NCBI RefSeq assembly: GCF_000647975.1
Contig: NZ_JFKE01000006.1
Coordinates: forward strand, 158,388-222,387
Reading direction: 5' to 3'
Origin: Actibacterium mucosum KCTC 23349
GTDB lineage: Bacteria; Pseudomonadota; Alphaproteobacteria; Rhodobacterales; Rhodobacteraceae
DNA length: 64,000 nucleotides
The position numbers and the translations under genes were made by a program. Positions 55,386 through 64,000 of the stretch are shown in pieces. How positions within the stretch are numbered: position 1 is the stretch's first letter; each line of letters starts with the position of its first letter. The notes beneath the pieces were generated by a model. The model saw only the letters and a program-made list of their open reading frames with translations, was not told the DNA's origin and did no database searches.

Positions 55386-56012
55386 ATGACCCAAATCACC
55401 TCGCTTTTCACCACCCGCCTGTACCGCGCCCATCTGTCCGCGTTTGAACCCGCCATCGACGCGCCCGAGATGGAGGCCAGTTGCTATGCCATCGCCGAAG
55501 ATGACGCGGCGGGGCAGGATTGGTGCGCGGAAAACGCCTATCCCGGCTATACGTCCTATGCCTCGCTCACCGATCTGCCGTGGCGATTTCCGATCTTTTC
55601 CGATCTGGTCACGGTGCTGGACGCCCATGTGGCCGCCTTTGCCGAGGATCTGGAGTTCGACCTGGGCGGCGGCAAGCTGGTGCTGGAGGATCTGTGGATC
55701 AACATCCTGCCCGAGGGCGGCACCCATTCCAGCCATATCCACCCGCATTCGGTGATCTCGGGCACCACCTATGTGGCCATGCCCGATGGCACCAGCGCGC
55801 TGAAACTCGAAGACCCGCGCCACCCGATGATGATGGCCGCCCCACCGCGGCGCAAATCCGCCCGTGAAGAGTTGCAGCCCTTTATCTATGTCGCCCCAAA
55901 GGTGGGCGAGGTGGTGTTGTGGGAAAGCTGGCTGCGCCACGAAGTTCCGATGAACATGGCCGAGGAGGACCGGATCAGTGTCAGCTTCAACTACAAATGG
56001 CTCGACGCCTGA
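55386..56012 (+). CDS. putative 2OG-Fe(II) oxygenase (TIGR02466-type)
   Basis: 208 residues. The pattern matches the TIGR02466 group of 2-oxoglutarate/Fe(II) oxygenase-like proteins: an early LFTTRLYRAHL, then WINILPEGGTHSSHIHPHS, SGTTYVAMPDG, and the distal His in WESWLRHEVPMN before SVSFNYKW. The proximal ligands are probably the His residues of HSSHIHPHS. Substrate unknown; some related enzymes hydroxylate proteins. It reads opposite to the ribosomal genes, inside the insert between rplP and rpmC. Confidence 0.82.
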   Translation: MTQITSLFTTRLYRAHLSAFEPAIDAPEMEASCYAIAEDDAAGQDWCAENAYPGYTSYASLTDLPWRFPIFSDLVTVLDAHVAAFAEDLEFDLGGGKLVLEDLWINILPEGGTHSSHIHPHSVISGTTYVAMPDGTSALKLEDPRHPMMMAAPPRRKSAREELQPFIYVAPKVGEVVLWESWLRHEVPMNMAEEDRISVSFNYKWLDA

Positions 56013-56439
56013 GCATATTGACCCCAAGGCGGTGGCCGCCGAGTGCAACAATGCCGCGTGGGGTCTGATCGAGACGCCCGAGTTGAGCGATGCGCAGGTG
56101 GCGCAACTGGTCTCGCTGGCGGCGACGGCCCGGCTTTTCTGGCGCAAGATCGGCACCGAGAACCAGATTGCCCATGCGGAATTGCTGTTTGGGTGGGCCA
56201 TGGCGCGGGCCGGGTCAACGGCGGCACAGCATTCGGCGGAACTGGCCCTGGACGGCCTGAAAAACGGTGCCGATTGGGAGCGCGCCTTCGCCCACGCAGC
56301 CATGGCCGCCGCCAAGGCCGGGTATGATCCGGACGCGCATGCGATGCATTATGCCACGGCTGAACAGCTTGGGGCGACGCTGGCCGAGGGGGACGCGAAA
56401 TACTTCACCCCCGCTTTTGCAACGGTGCCGAAACCTTAG
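55978..56439 (+). CDS. conserved-looking hypothetical protein
   Basis: 153 residues from a GTG at 55978, with GAGGAGG 8 nt upstream; this overlaps the oxygenase gene by 35 bases and no later ATG fits. Helical and Ala-rich, with NNAAWGLIETPELSDAQVAQL and LFGWAMARAGS. I do not recognise a family. Probably cotranscribed with the oxygenase. Its stop overlaps the stop of the convergent Hsp70-like gene by 4 bases. Confidence 0.6.
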   Translation: MSASTTNGSTPEHIDPKAVAAECNNAAWGLIETPELSDAQVAQLVSLAATARLFWRKIGTENQIAHAELLFGWAMARAGSTAAQHSAELALDGLKNGADWERAFAHAAMAAAKAGYDPDAHAMHYATAEQLGATLAEGDAKYFTPAFATVPKP

Positions 56440-57710
56440 CGCGCCGTGGCCAGGGCCAGCCCGTCCACCACGGCGGTAAACGCCTCTGAGCGCAGCAATT
56501 CGGCATTCGGGCAGAGCGCGGACATTTCGTCGGAAACGAACCCCATCAGGCTGGACCCGCCCACAAGGATCACGCGGCCCACCTGATCGGCATCCACCCC
56601 ACCCTTGCGCAAGGTTTCGGCCGCAGCATCGCCCAGCGCATGGCGATTTCCCTGCAACGTTTTCTGCATCGCATCGGGTGACAGGGGCACCTTCAGGTCG
56701 GGCTCGATGAACTCCATCCGAATATGCCCGTCTGCACCGCCATTTGCGGCAATCTTTCCGCGTTCCACGGCAAAGGCCAGTTCGTGACCCAGCTCCATCT
56801 CGATCACCTCGGCAAACCGCGCAAGCTTTTGCGGCTCCAACGCCATACGGTGCATATCTTCGGCCAGTCGGCGGGTTTTGGCGGTGTACAGGAATGGGAT
56901 CTTGGCCCAGGTCGACAGCTCGACATAGGGTGCGCGCGGGATTGGCACACGGCCCGGCCCCATCTCGCGCCGCAGCTCGCCGCCCAACCCCAGCTGGGGC
57001 ATTGCAAAGGCCATGGACAGGCGATGGTCAAAATCCGTGCCGCCCAGCCGGATGCCGTGGCTGGCAAGGATTTCGGGGGTACCGTCGGCCGTTCTGAACA
57101 GAGTGAAATCCGACGTACCGCCGCCGATATCCACCACCAGACCCAGCGCGCCGGGGTGGCCCATGTTTTGGCAGGCAATGGCGGCGGCCTCGGGTTCGGG
57201 CAGGAAGTCGACGTGGCAGAACCCGGCGGCCAGATAGCAGGCGCGCAGATCTTCCAGCGCGCGGGCATCGCGGGTGGCATCGTTGGAATGAAAATGCACC
57301 GGGCGCCCGGACAAGGCGCGGCGCAGGGTCAGGCCGGTGGCGGCCTCGGCCCGTTCGCGCAGCAGGGTCAGAAATGCGGTGATGATATCGGCCAGCGACT
57401 GGCGGCGGCCACCAACTAGACGTTCCTCGTGCAATAGCCCCTGCCCCAGAACCGATTTCAGCGCCCGCATATAACGCCCTTCGGCCCCATCGATCAGCGC
57501 GTCATTGGCGACGGTTCCCACCTGCATGCCACCGCCGCGTGTTGGAAAGAACACGGCTGTTGGCAGGGTCTCGGCCCCCAACTCGATCGCGATGCGTTCA
57601 ACCTTGCCGTCGCGCAGAATCGCGGCGGCCGAGTTCGAGGTTCCAAAGTCTATGGCAAGCGTATCGGCGGGCATGGCGGACTCGGGCTGCTGGAATGAGG
57701 GAGCGGCCAT
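56436..57710 (-). CDS. Hsp70-family protein (YegD-like)
   Basis: 424 residues of an actin/Hsp70-type ATPase without the C-terminal substrate-binding domain of DnaK. Phosphate 1 is TLAIDFGTSNSAAAI, phosphate 2 is GLVVDIGGGTSDFTLF, and the adenosine motif is VGRVILVGGSSLMGFV. This matches YegD-type Hsp70 homologues, whose clients are unknown. Starts at 57710 or at an ATG 12 codons on. Same strand as the ribosomal genes, inside the insert. Confidence 0.88.
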   Translation of the reverse strand: MAAPSFQQPESAMPADTLAIDFGTSNSAAAILRDGKVERIAIELGAETLPTAVFFPTRGGGMQVGTVANDALIDGAEGRYMRALKSVLGQGLLHEERLVGGRRQSLADIITAFLTLLRERAEAATGLTLRRALSGRPVHFHSNDATRDARALEDLRACYLAAGFCHVDFLPEPEAAAIACQNMGHPGALGLVVDIGGGTSDFTLFRTADGTPEILASHGIRLGGTDFDHRLSMAFAMPQLGLGGELRREMGPGRVPIPRAPYVELSTWAKIPFLYTAKTRRLAEDMHRMALEPQKLARFAEVIEMELGHELAFAVERGKIAANGGADGHIRMEFIEPDLKVPLSPDAMQKTLQGNRHALGDAAAETLRKGGVDADQVGRVILVGGSSLMGFVSDEMSALCPNAELLRSEAFTAVVDGLALATAR

Positions 57711-57791
57711 TTAGGCCAGCGCGTCGGATATGACAACCCTGTTTTCGCCCTGCCGAAACAGAAGTCAGCGTTTTGCCAGATCACGCCAAAG

Positions 57792-57818
57792 AAAAACCCC
57801 GCCAGTTTCCCGGCGGGG
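57792..57818 (-). terminator. intrinsic terminator after rplP
   Basis: Minus-strand CCCCGCC and GGCGGGG pair around 8 bases (partly self-paired) and a five-T run follows (57796-57792). It ends the rplB-rplP block 44 bases past rplP. Confidence 0.87.
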
Positions 57819-57861
57819 TCTTTAAGTCTTGAACCGGTGCGTGGCGTGCACGCTTTCCGGG

Positions 57862-58275
57862 TTACCAGTCTTCGCGCAGAACGACGCGCGATTTCACCGG
57901 CAGTTTCATCGCGGCAAGGCGCAGGGCCTCGCGGGCGGTTTCCTCGTCGACGCCGTCCAGTTCGAACATCACGCGACCGGGCTTGACTTTGCAGGCCCAG
58001 AAATCGACCGAACCTTTACCTTTACCCATCCGAACCTCGGTGGGTTTCGAGGTTACCGGGGTGTCCGGAAAGATGCGGATCCAAACACGGCCCTGACGTT
58101 TCATGTGACGCGTCATGGCACGACGTGCGGCTTCGATCTGACGGGCAGTCACGCGCTCGGGCGTGGTTGCCTTCAGGCCGAAGGTGCCGAAGTTCAGGGT
58201 CGAGCCGCCTTTGGCGTCGCCCTTGATCCGGCCTTTGTGCATCTTGCGGAATTTTGTACGCTTTGGCTGTAGCAT
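57862..58275 (-). CDS. rplP: 50S ribosomal protein L16
   Basis: 137 residues: [40 protein letters not shown] and [19 protein letters not shown]. In most bacteria rpmC follows at once; here a terminator and three unrelated genes intervene. Confidence 0.98.
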   Translation of the reverse strand: MLQPKRTKFRKMHKGRIKGDAKGGSTLNFGTFGLKATTPERVTARQIEAARRAMTRHMKRQGRVWIRIFPDTPVTSKPTEVRMGKGKGSVDFWACKVKPGRVMFELDGVDEETAREALRLAAMKLPVKSRVVLREDW

Positions 58276-58287
58276 GTCATGTACTCC

Positions 58288-58998
58288 TTAGCGACGACCG
58301 CCGCCGGCGCCACGGGGCGCGGGGCCTTCCTGAAGCTCCTGCTGACGACGATCACGGGCCGACGGGTCGTGCTCCATGATCTCACCTTTGAAGATCCAGA
58401 CCTTGATGCCGATGATGCCATAAGGCGTTTCGGCTTCGGCGTGCGAATAGTCGATGTCAGCGCGCAGCGTGTGCAGAGGCACACGGCCCTCGCGGTACCA
58501 TTCGGTCCGCGCGATCTCGGCACCACCCAGACGGCCGGCAACGTTCACGCGGATACCCTGGGCACCCATGCGCATGGCGTTCTGAACCGCGCGCTTCATG
58601 GCACGGCGGAACGACACACGACGCTCAAGCTGCTGCGCGATGCTTTCGGCCACCAGGGGGGCGTCCAGCTCGGGCTTGCGAACTTCAACGATGTTCAGGT
58701 GCAGCTCGCTGTCGGTCATCGCCGCCAGCTTGCGACGCAGACCTTCGATATCGGCGCCTTTTTTACCAATGATCACGCCAGGACGTGCGGTGTGCACGGT
58801 GACGCGGCATTTGCGGTGCGGGCGTTCGATGATGACGCGGCTGACGCCGGCCTGCTTGCACTCGGTCTTGATGAAATCGCGCAGGCGGATGTCTTCCAGC
58901 AGCAGATCACCAAAATCTTTGGTGTTTGCGTACCAGCGGCTGTCCCAGGTGCGGTTCACCTGCAGGCGCATGCCGATCGGATTTACCTTATGACCCAT
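58288..58998 (-). CDS. rpsC: 30S ribosomal protein S3
   Basis: 236 residues: [20 protein letters not shown], a KH domain with [20 protein letters not shown], and the C-terminal [21 protein letters not shown]. Start overlaps the rplV stop by one base. Confidence 0.98.
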   Translation of the reverse strand: MGHKVNPIGMRLQVNRTWDSRWYANTKDFGDLLLEDIRLRDFIKTECKQAGVSRVIIERPHRKCRVTVHTARPGVIIGKKGADIEGLRRKLAAMTDSELHLNIVEVRKPELDAPLVAESIAQQLERRVSFRRAMKRAVQNAMRMGAQGIRVNVAGRLGGAEIARTEWYREGRVPLHTLRADIDYSHAEAETPYGIIGIKVWIFKGEIMEHDPSARDRRQQELQEGPAPRGAGGGRR

Positions 58999-59378
58999 TA
59001 GGCTTGCTCCTCAACTTGACGCACCTTGATGGTGATCTCGGCAAACGGTTTCAGGATTTTGCCGAACCGGCCACGGGCCCGCGGACGACCGCGTTTCATG
59101 GTCAGGTTCTTGCCAACCCAGGCCTCGGCCACGATCAGCTCGTCCACATCCAGGTTATGGTTGTTTTCTGCGTTGGCGATGGCCGACTGCAGAACCTTTT
59201 TCACATCATCCGCGATGCGCTTTTTGCTGAAGGTCAGGTCAGACAGGGCCTGATCCACCTTCTTGCCGCGGATCATCTGGGCAACCAGGTTCAGCTTTTG
59301 CGGCGAGGTACGAAGCATGCGGGCCTTGGCCATCGCTTCGTTCTCGGCCACGCGGCGGGGATTTTTGTCCTTACCCAT
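58998..59378 (-). CDS. rplV: 50S ribosomal protein L22
   Basis: 126 residues: [39 protein letters not shown] and [17 protein letters not shown], the L22 hairpin that lines the exit tunnel. Confidence 0.98.
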   Translation of the reverse strand: MGKDKNPRRVAENEAMAKARMLRTSPQKLNLVAQMIRGKKVDQALSDLTFSKKRIADDVKKVLQSAIANAENNHNLDVDELIVAEAWVGKNLTMKRGRPRARGRFGKILKPFAEITIKVRQVEEQA

Positions 59379-59381
59379 GGC

Positions 59382-59660
59382 TTACTTCCTCTTCGCTTTC
59401 TTGTCCGCCGCGTGCCCGTAATAGGTGCGCGTCGGGGCGTATTCGCCGAACTTCTGGCCGATCATGTCTTCGGACACGTTAACCGGAATGTGCTTTTGGC
59501 CGTTGTAAACGCCAAAGGTCAGGCCCACGAACTGGGGCAGAATTGTCGAACGACGCGACCAGATCTTGATCACTTCGTTGCGGCCGCTTTCGCGAGTCTT
59601 CTCGGCTTTTTTCAGCACGTAAGAGTCGACGAAGGGCCCTTTCCAAACAGAACGCGACAT
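59382..59660 (-). CDS. rpsS: 30S ribosomal protein S19
   Basis: 92 residues: [20 protein letters not shown], then [19 protein letters not shown] and [20 protein letters not shown]. Three bases after rplB, three before rplV. Confidence 0.98.
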   Translation of the reverse strand: MSRSVWKGPFVDSYVLKKAEKTRESGRNEVIKIWSRRSTILPQFVGLTFGVYNGQKHIPVNVSEDMIGQKFGEYAPTRTYYGHAADKKAKRK

Positions 59661-59663
59661 AGA

Positions 59664-60506
59664 TTACCGGCCCTTTTTCTTGGCGTGACGCGAGCGGATG
59701 ATCAGCTTTTGCGACGCCTTGTTCTTGTTGCGGGTGCGGGCACCCTTGGTGGGCTTGCCCCACGGGGTCACCGGATGGCGACCACCCGAGGTGCGGCCCT
59801 CACCACCACCATGGGGGTGGTCGATCGGGTTCATGACAACACCACGCACCGACGGGCGCACGCCCTTGTGGCGCATACGACCGGCTTTACCCATGTTCTG
59901 GTTCGAGTTGTCGGGGTTCGATACGGCACCAACGGTGGCCATGCATTCCTGACGCACCATGCGCAGCTCGCCCGACGACAGGCGGATCTGAGCATAGCCA
60001 CCGTCACGGCCAACAAACTGAGCGTAGGTACCGGCGGCACGGGCGATCTGGCCGCCTTTGCCCGGTTTCAGCTCGATGTTGTGAACAATGGTGCCCAGCG
60101 GCATGCCCGAGAACGGCATCGCGTTGCCCGGCTTCACGTCGGCCTTGGCCGATGCGATCACGGTGTCACCCGCGCTCAGACGCTGCGGGGCCAGGATATA
60201 GGCCTGCTCGCCGTCTTCGTATTTGACCAGGGCGATAAAGGCGGTCCGGTTCGGGTCGTATTCGATCCGCTCGACGGTGGCCGCCACATCCATTTTGTTG
60301 CGCTTAAAATCAACGATCCGGTAGAGGCGTTTTGCCCCACCACCGCAGCGACGCGATGTGATCCGTCCGGTGTTGTTCCGGCCGCCCGACTTGGTCAAAC
60401 CCTCGGTGAGGGATTTGACAGGACGTCCTTTCCAAAGCTCCGAACGGTCGATCAGCACCAGCCCGCGCTGGCCCGGCGTCGTCGGCTTGTACGACTTGAG
60501 TGCCAT
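59664..60506 (-). CDS. rplB: 50S ribosomal protein L2
   Basis: 280 residues: [37 protein letters not shown], and the peptidyl-transferase-near region [19 protein letters not shown]. It starts a block with its own strong candidate promoter, since a 1.4-kb insert separates it from rplW. Confidence 0.98.
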   Translation of the reverse strand: MALKSYKPTTPGQRGLVLIDRSELWKGRPVKSLTEGLTKSGGRNNTGRITSRRCGGGAKRLYRIVDFKRNKMDVAATVERIEYDPNRTAFIALVKYEDGEQAYILAPQRLSAGDTVIASAKADVKPGNAMPFSGMPLGTIVHNIELKPGKGGQIARAAGTYAQFVGRDGGYAQIRLSSGELRMVRQECMATVGAVSNPDNSNQNMGKAGRMRHKGVRPSVRGVVMNPIDHPHGGGEGRTSGGRHPVTPWGKPTKGARTRNKNKASQKLIIRSRHAKKKGR

Positions 60507-60648
60507 GCTTTCTGTCTTCCGTTTAGCTGTGCGAGGGCTTTGCGCCCCGCTATGTGTGGGCCTTTCGGCCGATGTGTAGGGCCCCGAAGGTCCCCAAATT
60601 CCAAATATCTAAGGCCCCGGAACGAATCCGAGGCCACAAGATTTGCGC

Positions 60649-60677
60649 AGTATAACGGGGATGGCGGGTGGTGTCTA
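60649..60677 (-). promoter_or_regulatory. strong candidate promoter for the rplB-rplP block
   Basis: Minus-strand TAGACA (60677-60672), a 17-base spacer and TATACT (60654-60649): five of six consensus bases at -35 and near-consensus at -10. The leader to rplB would be about 135 bases. Confidence 0.7.
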
Positions 60678-60936
60678 TAGCAGCCCCAACAATTGTTGAG
60701 CAAAGCCGCGCATCGACGACGCGCGCGGGGCGATCCAACATACGTGACCGCCCCTTTATCGCGCAGCTTCGGTAAACCCTGCCAACGGATCACCAAGCCT
60801 AGCCAATTCGCCGCCGCGTGGGGGCGCGTCGGCGATGCGCGGCGGCCTGCGGCCGCTGTTTCGCGCTGAAAGCTGGCCGATCACAAAACAGAAGCGTTAG
60901 ATCTAAAGACCCTTCTCGCAATATCTGGCAGCAAAC
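60678..60936. other. start of insert upstream of rplB, no gene seen
   Basis: With 60507-60648 this makes a 430-base stretch without a gene. Apart from the promoter it holds a GCGGCC-TGC-GGCCGC hairpin at 60842-60856. Confidence 0.4.
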
Positions 60937-61311
60937 TCATCTAAGAGTTACTCCTTGAGTGCAGTCGTCCATTATCCACATCTCTGCCTTAACCTTTGGC
61001 ACTTCTACGCTTTCGAAGAGCACCAGCGCGGAGTTTCCTCCACTATCTATAATGCTAATACTGATCAAACGGGCTCGAAACTCCAGATTGCGCCATTCAG
61101 GTTTAGAACGAACGTTATAATTGAACTCGCGTTCAGCAACCTTTAGCGCTTGCTCCGCTTTTTGAAACTTACAGCTATCGAAGTGACCCTCTTTCGCCGC
61201 AATAAAAAAAACTAGTAAAAGCATCGAGAGGAACCCCAAAGCGATAAGAAACACAAACAACCACTTGAAAAAATTCACGCTGTTTACCAACTTCCCGTCC
61301 GTGCTGCCCAC
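60937..61311 (-). CDS. small putative membrane protein, unknown function
   Basis: 124 residues from a GTG at 61311. One strong hydrophobic segment (FFKWLFVFLIALGFLSMLLL, residues 14-38) is followed by a hydrophilic part with KAEQALKVAEREFNYNV and two Cys, so it looks like a single-pass protein. I recognise no family. AT-rich compared with the ribosomal genes on both sides, which suggests later acquisition. No good ribosome site is visible. Confidence 0.5.
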   Translation of the reverse strand: MGSTDGKLVNSVNFFKWLFVFLIALGFLSMLLLVFFIAAKEGHFDSCKFQKAEQALKVAEREFNYNVRSKPEWRNLEFRARLISISIIDSGGNSALVLFESVEVPKVKAEMWIMDDCTQGVTLR

Positions 61312-61327
61312 CTAACTTGCGATAAGC

Positions 61328-61531
61328 CTAAGTTGCCCGTCGGTCCAGAAGTCTCTGCGCAACTCCACGAGTTCTTTTTGTGTCACTCTCCACCAACTGC
61401 GCAAATGGTGACCGCGGATCGGGAGTATCAATACCTGCCAAGGCGCAAGTGCATTTACGCGCCAAAGCATAGTTGTCGTCCCACTCCAAGCAAGGGGGAC
61501 AATTCAGCGCTCTCGTTTCCAACGCGGACAC
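61328..61531 (-). CDS. small Cys-containing hypothetical protein
   Basis: 67 residues from a GTG at 61531; the frame stays open to 61558 (adding a further Cys) before a stop. Contains NCPPCLEW and RKCTCALAG, a Cys-rich pattern that could bind metal. No family recognised and no clear ribosome site. It is in the same frame as the broken gene upstream, separated by a stop. Confidence 0.35.
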   Translation of the reverse strand: MSALETRALNCPPCLEWDDNYALARKCTCALAGIDTPDPRSPFAQLVESDTKRTRGVAQRLLDRRAT

Positions 61532-61558
61532 TGCATCCTTGCAGCGGGCAAATCGAAC

Positions 61559-61867
61559 TTACTCAAGTACGATGAGACGCCAATAATCTTGGGCAGAAAG
61601 AAGAAAACTGGCATTTCCTATCGTGGCGTAGGTGAGGATGTTTAAAACACCAATAACATAGAATAGGTATCGGCTTATTCCATTTGAGCGCGCACCGCAC
61701 CAAAGGTTTGCGAGAAACATCCCCAGTGCAACAAACAGCACGATATAGCCACGGAAAGAGTTTTATGGGTCAAAGTAGATCCAGTACTTCAACAATCCCG
61801 GCAACCCAGCATTGATCGCGAGAAGGACGAACCAATCACTTTTCAAATACCGCAAATCACAGCTCAC
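61559..61867 (-). pseudogene. putative membrane protein gene interrupted by an in-frame stop
   Basis: Read from a GTG at 61867 (or TTG at 61870) the frame gives VSCDLRYLKSDWFVLLAI, then LPGLLKYWIYFDP, a TAA at 61763-61765, and continues in frame with NSFRGYIVLFVALGMFLANL, then SRYLFYVIGVLNILTYATIG and QDYWRLIVLE. Both halves have the same multi-pass membrane character, so this looks like one gene of about 103 codons broken by a stop. A start at the GTG of 61741 would give only the second half (60 residues). The 5' end abuts the rplW terminator. Confidence 0.45.
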
Positions 61868-61872
61868 CAATG

Positions 61873-61905
61873 AAAAAGGCCCCGTGCAATTCTGCACGAG
61901 GCCTT
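61873..61905 (-). terminator. intrinsic terminator after rplW
   Basis: Minus-strand stem of about 13 bp (AAGGCCTCGTGCA with TGCACGGGGCCTT, one G-T pair) around GAAT, followed by more T. It ends the rpsJ-rplW block 25 bases past rplW. Confidence 0.85.
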
Positions 61906-61929
61906 CAGTTTTTCAAGCACGCAGGTGCG

Positions 61930-62226
61930 TCACAACCCGGTCGATACGTCGATCGTGTTGCCTTCTTCCAGCGTCACGTAAGCCTTCTTCACGTCTTTGC
62001 GTTTGCCCAGCTGGCCGCGGAAGCGTTTGGTTTTGCCTTTGGTGATGGTCGTGTTCACGGCCTTCACCTTGACGCCAAACAGCTCTTCCACCGCTTCCTT
62101 GATCTGCGGTTTGTTCGCGTCGATCGACACTTCGAACACCACGGCGCCGTTTTCGGACGCCATCGTGGCTTTCTCGGTGATGATCGGCTTGCGGATCACG
62201 TCGTAATGTTCTGCTTTCGCGGTCAT
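61930..62226 (-). CDS. rplW: 50S ribosomal protein L23
   Basis: 98 residues: [40 protein letters not shown] and [20 protein letters not shown]. Sits at the tunnel exit and docks SRP and trigger factor. Overlaps rplD by ATGA. In most genomes rplB follows at once; here a terminator and insert intervene. Confidence 0.98.
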   Translation of the reverse strand: MTAKAEHYDVIRKPIITEKATMASENGAVVFEVSIDANKPQIKEAVEELFGVKVKAVNTTITKGKTKRFRGQLGKRKDVKKAYVTLEEGNTIDVSTGL

Positions 62227-62840
62227 TTCAAACGAGCCTCCAGTGCTTCGACACCTGCCTTGGTGATCACCAACGTGTCACGTTTCAGGATGTCATAGAC
62301 GTTTGCACCCATCGTCGGCAGGATATCCAGACCTTCGATGTTGCGCGCCGCCTTCAGGAAGTCTTCGTTCACCGAAGCCCCGTCAATGACCAGCGCGCGT
62401 TTCCAGCCCAGGTTTTTCACCTGTTTGGCCAGGGCGGCGGTTTTGCCTTCGGCAGCAGCTTCTTCGATCACCACCAGTTCGCCGGCTTTCGCCTTGGCGC
62501 TTAGCGCGTGACGCAGGCCCAGCTTGCGAAACTTCTTCGGCAGTTCGTGGCCGTGGCTACGCGGGGTTGGACCCTTGTAGATACCACCTTTGCGGAAGAT
62601 CGGCGCGTTGCGGTCACCGTGGCGGGCGCCGCCGGTGCCTTTCTGGCGATAGATCTTCTTGGTCGAATAGCTGGTTTCCGAGCGGGTCTTGACCTTGTGG
62701 GTACCGGCTTGCGCGTTGTTACGCTGCCAGCGGACCACGCGGTGCAGGATGTCGGCACGCGGTTCCAGACCGAACAGAGCGTCGTCCAGATCCACCGAGC
62801 CGGCCTTGCCGCCGTCCAGTTTGATCACGTCAAGTTTCAT
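62223..62840 (-). CDS. rplD: 50S ribosomal protein L4
   Basis: 205 residues: [40 protein letters not shown] and [18 protein letters not shown]. In E. coli L4 represses the S10 operon through its leader; no comparable leader can be judged here. ATGA overlaps on both sides. Confidence 0.98.
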   Translation of the reverse strand: MKLDVIKLDGGKAGSVDLDDALFGLEPRADILHRVVRWQRNNAQAGTHKVKTRSETSYSTKKIYRQKGTGGARHGDRNAPIFRKGGIYKGPTPRSHGHELPKKFRKLGLRHALSAKAKAGELVVIEEAAAEGKTAALAKQVKNLGWKRALVIDGASVNEDFLKAARNIEGLDILPTMGANVYDILKRDTLVITKAGVEALEARLK

Positions 62841-63562
62841 TCTGCGTCTCCTTCAGCCGGAGCCTCTGCTGCGGGGGCCGCAGCTTCTGCAGCTTTGATC
62901 GCCGCCGGATAGGCCAGACCATCAGGTGCGGCTTTCTTGACCGCATCCTTGATCGTCACCCAACCGCCTTTGGAGCCGGGCACAGCGCCCTTCACCATGA
63001 TCAGGCCACGGTCGGCGTCGGTTTTGACAACCTGCAGGTTCTGCGTGGTCACCCGTGCAGCACCCATATGGCCGGCCATCTTCTTGCCTTTGAACACGCG
63101 GCCGGGGTCTTGACACTGACCGGTTGAACCGTGCGAACGGTGGCTGATCGACACACCGTGCGAGGCGCGCAGACCACCGAAGTTGTGGCGTTTCATGGCA
63201 CCGGCAAACCCTTTACCGATCGAGGTGCCCGACACGTCGACGAACTGCCCTGCCAGGTAGTGGTCGGCCGAGATTTCGGCACCAACTTCGATCAGGTTTT
63301 CGGGCGCCACGCGGAACTCGGCCAGCTTGCGCTTGGGCTCTACCTTCGCCTGGGCGAAATAGCCGCGCATCGGGGCCGAAGTGCGTTTTGCCTTGGCGGC
63401 ACCGGCACCCAGCTGAACGGCGGTATAGCCGTGCTGATCTGCGGTCCGCTGGGCCACAACCTGAAGATTGTCCAGCTGAAGAACGGTCACAGGGATCTGC
63501 TTGCCGTCTTCCATGAACAGGCGGGTCATGCCCACCTTTTTCGCGATTACACCAGAGCGCAT
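62837..63562 (-). CDS. rplC: 50S ribosomal protein L3
   Basis: 241 residues: [40 protein letters not shown], and [20 protein letters not shown] with the conserved Gln methylated by PrmB in other bacteria. An Ala/Glu-rich tail follows residue 220. Confidence 0.98.
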   Translation of the reverse strand: MRSGVIAKKVGMTRLFMEDGKQIPVTVLQLDNLQVVAQRTADQHGYTAVQLGAGAAKAKRTSAPMRGYFAQAKVEPKRKLAEFRVAPENLIEVGAEISADHYLAGQFVDVSGTSIGKGFAGAMKRHNFGGLRASHGVSISHRSHGSTGQCQDPGRVFKGKKMAGHMGAARVTTQNLQVVKTDADRGLIMVKGAVPGSKGGWVTIKDAVKKAAPDGLAYPAAIKAAEAAAPAAEAPAEGDAE

Positions 63563-63577
63563 CGTACTATGCCCTCC

Positions 63578-63892
63578 TTAAACCGAGATCTGGACGTCAA
63601 CGCCAGCGGCCAGGTCGAGCTTCATCAGCGCGTCCACGGTCTGGGGCGTCGGGTCAATGATGTCGAGCAGACGCTTGTGGGTACGGATCTCCCACTGGTC
63701 GCGCGATTTTTTGTCCACGTGGGGGCCACGCAGAACGGTGAATTTCTCGATCTTGTTGGGCAACGGAATCGGGCCACGCACCTGAGCGCCAGTGCGCTTT
63801 GCGGTGTTCACGATCTCTTGGGTGCTGGCATCCAGCACGCGGAAATCGAAGGCCTTCAGCCGAATGCGGATGTTTTGGCTTTGGACTGCCAT
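63578..63892 (-). CDS. rpsJ: 30S ribosomal protein S10
   Basis: 104 residues: [39 protein letters not shown] and [15 protein letters not shown] [17 protein letters not shown]. Also a partner of NusB in antitermination. First ribosomal gene of the S10 block, downstream of tuf. Confidence 0.98.
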   Translation of the reverse strand: MAVQSQNIRIRLKAFDFRVLDASTQEIVNTAKRTGAQVRGPIPLPNKIEKFTVLRGPHVDKKSRDQWEIRTHKRLLDIIDPTPQTVDALMKLDLAAGVDVQISV

Positions 63893-63926
63893 ATTATCAG
63901 CCTTTCAACGGCGTTGGAGTTGATAG

Positions 63927-63956
63927 GTGGACCGCCGGCTCATTCCGGCGGCCCAC
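63927..63956 (-). other. stem-loop between tuf and rpsJ
   Basis: GTGG-A-CCGCCGG and CCGGCGG-C-CCAC pair over 11 bp with one mismatch around a 6-nt loop. No T-tract follows on the minus strand, so it may be a processing or partial attenuation site between tuf and the S10 block. Confidence 0.5.
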
Positions 63957-63981
63957 GTCGAACCCGAAGGTTGTCTTGGTG

Positions 63982-64000
63982 TTACTCGATGATTTTCGAC
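63982..64000 (-). CDS. tuf: elongation factor Tu, last residues only
   Basis: The final codons read SKIIE and a TAA at 63984-63982, the usual EF-Tu C-terminus (VxSKIIE). Position before rpsJ agrees with the str-S10 gene order. Only five complete codons plus the stop lie in the window, so the call rests largely on context. Confidence 0.65.

Noticed and set aside
58926..60680. 584-codon open frame on the plus strand
   Set aside because: Antisense shadow of rpsC, rplV, rpsS and rplB, with no protein-like sequence of its own.
1..64000. CRISPR arrays, insertion sequences and prophage genes
   Set aside because: I saw no regularly spaced repeats, transposase motifs or phage structural genes in the window.

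Overview
The window is chromosomal DNA from a GC-rich alphaproteobacterium, most likely a member of the Rhodobacteraceae (Roseobacter group). Supporting signs are the bztABCD amino-acid transporter, an ATP12-type F1 assembly chaperone gene, the rpmH-rnpA-yidD...yidC-MOSC-engB-argB neighbourhood, a LuxR/LuxI pair, a truncated phaB at the left edge, and promoters of the type TTGnnn-N17-TATAnn. Nearly all of the sequence codes for protein.

Layout. 1-3844: end of phaB, a Zur-like Fur protein, Ada, a VOC protein and a double winged-helix regulator. 3841-9508: a five-gene branched-chain-type ABC transporter on the minus strand with a divergent LysR regulator. 9505-13334: catB and an intradiol dioxygenase, divergent from an unknown protein, an alpha/beta hydrolase and a small alpha/beta-barrel protein; the same inverted repeat, GGTAT-N6-ATACC, sits in both divergent promoter regions of this uptake-plus-ring-cleavage locus. 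13576-16035: a sulfotransferase fused to a beta-propeller. 16036-17939: an accessory patch beside the 3' end of tRNA-Arg(ACG), carrying a TopAI(YjhX)-YjhQ pair with a structured leader. 18069-21641: a histidine kinase, a disulfide-oxidoreductase-like flavoprotein and a TVP38/TMEM64 membrane protein.

21917-31918: the rpmH-to-argB block, interrupted by a pentapeptide-repeat membrane protein and an EAL protein. 31987-36675: bztABCD. 36898-42520: a six-gene minus-strand run (serine protease, rarA, crcB, rluC, HAD hydrolase, ATP12). 42592-43853: luxI and luxR with a 20-bp inverted repeat between them.

44187-64000: the ribosomal-protein supercluster on the minus strand, from the tail of tuf to rplQ. 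It is split into four blocks (rpsJ-rplW, rplB-rplP, rpmC-rpmD, rplO-rplQ) by three inserts of about 1.4 to 2.7 kb. Each block before an insert ends in a visible intrinsic terminator, and each block after an insert is preceded by a candidate promoter. The inserts carry a 2OG-oxygenase-like gene, an Hsp70-like gene, a secreted protein, and small AT-rich membrane-protein genes, one of them apparently broken.
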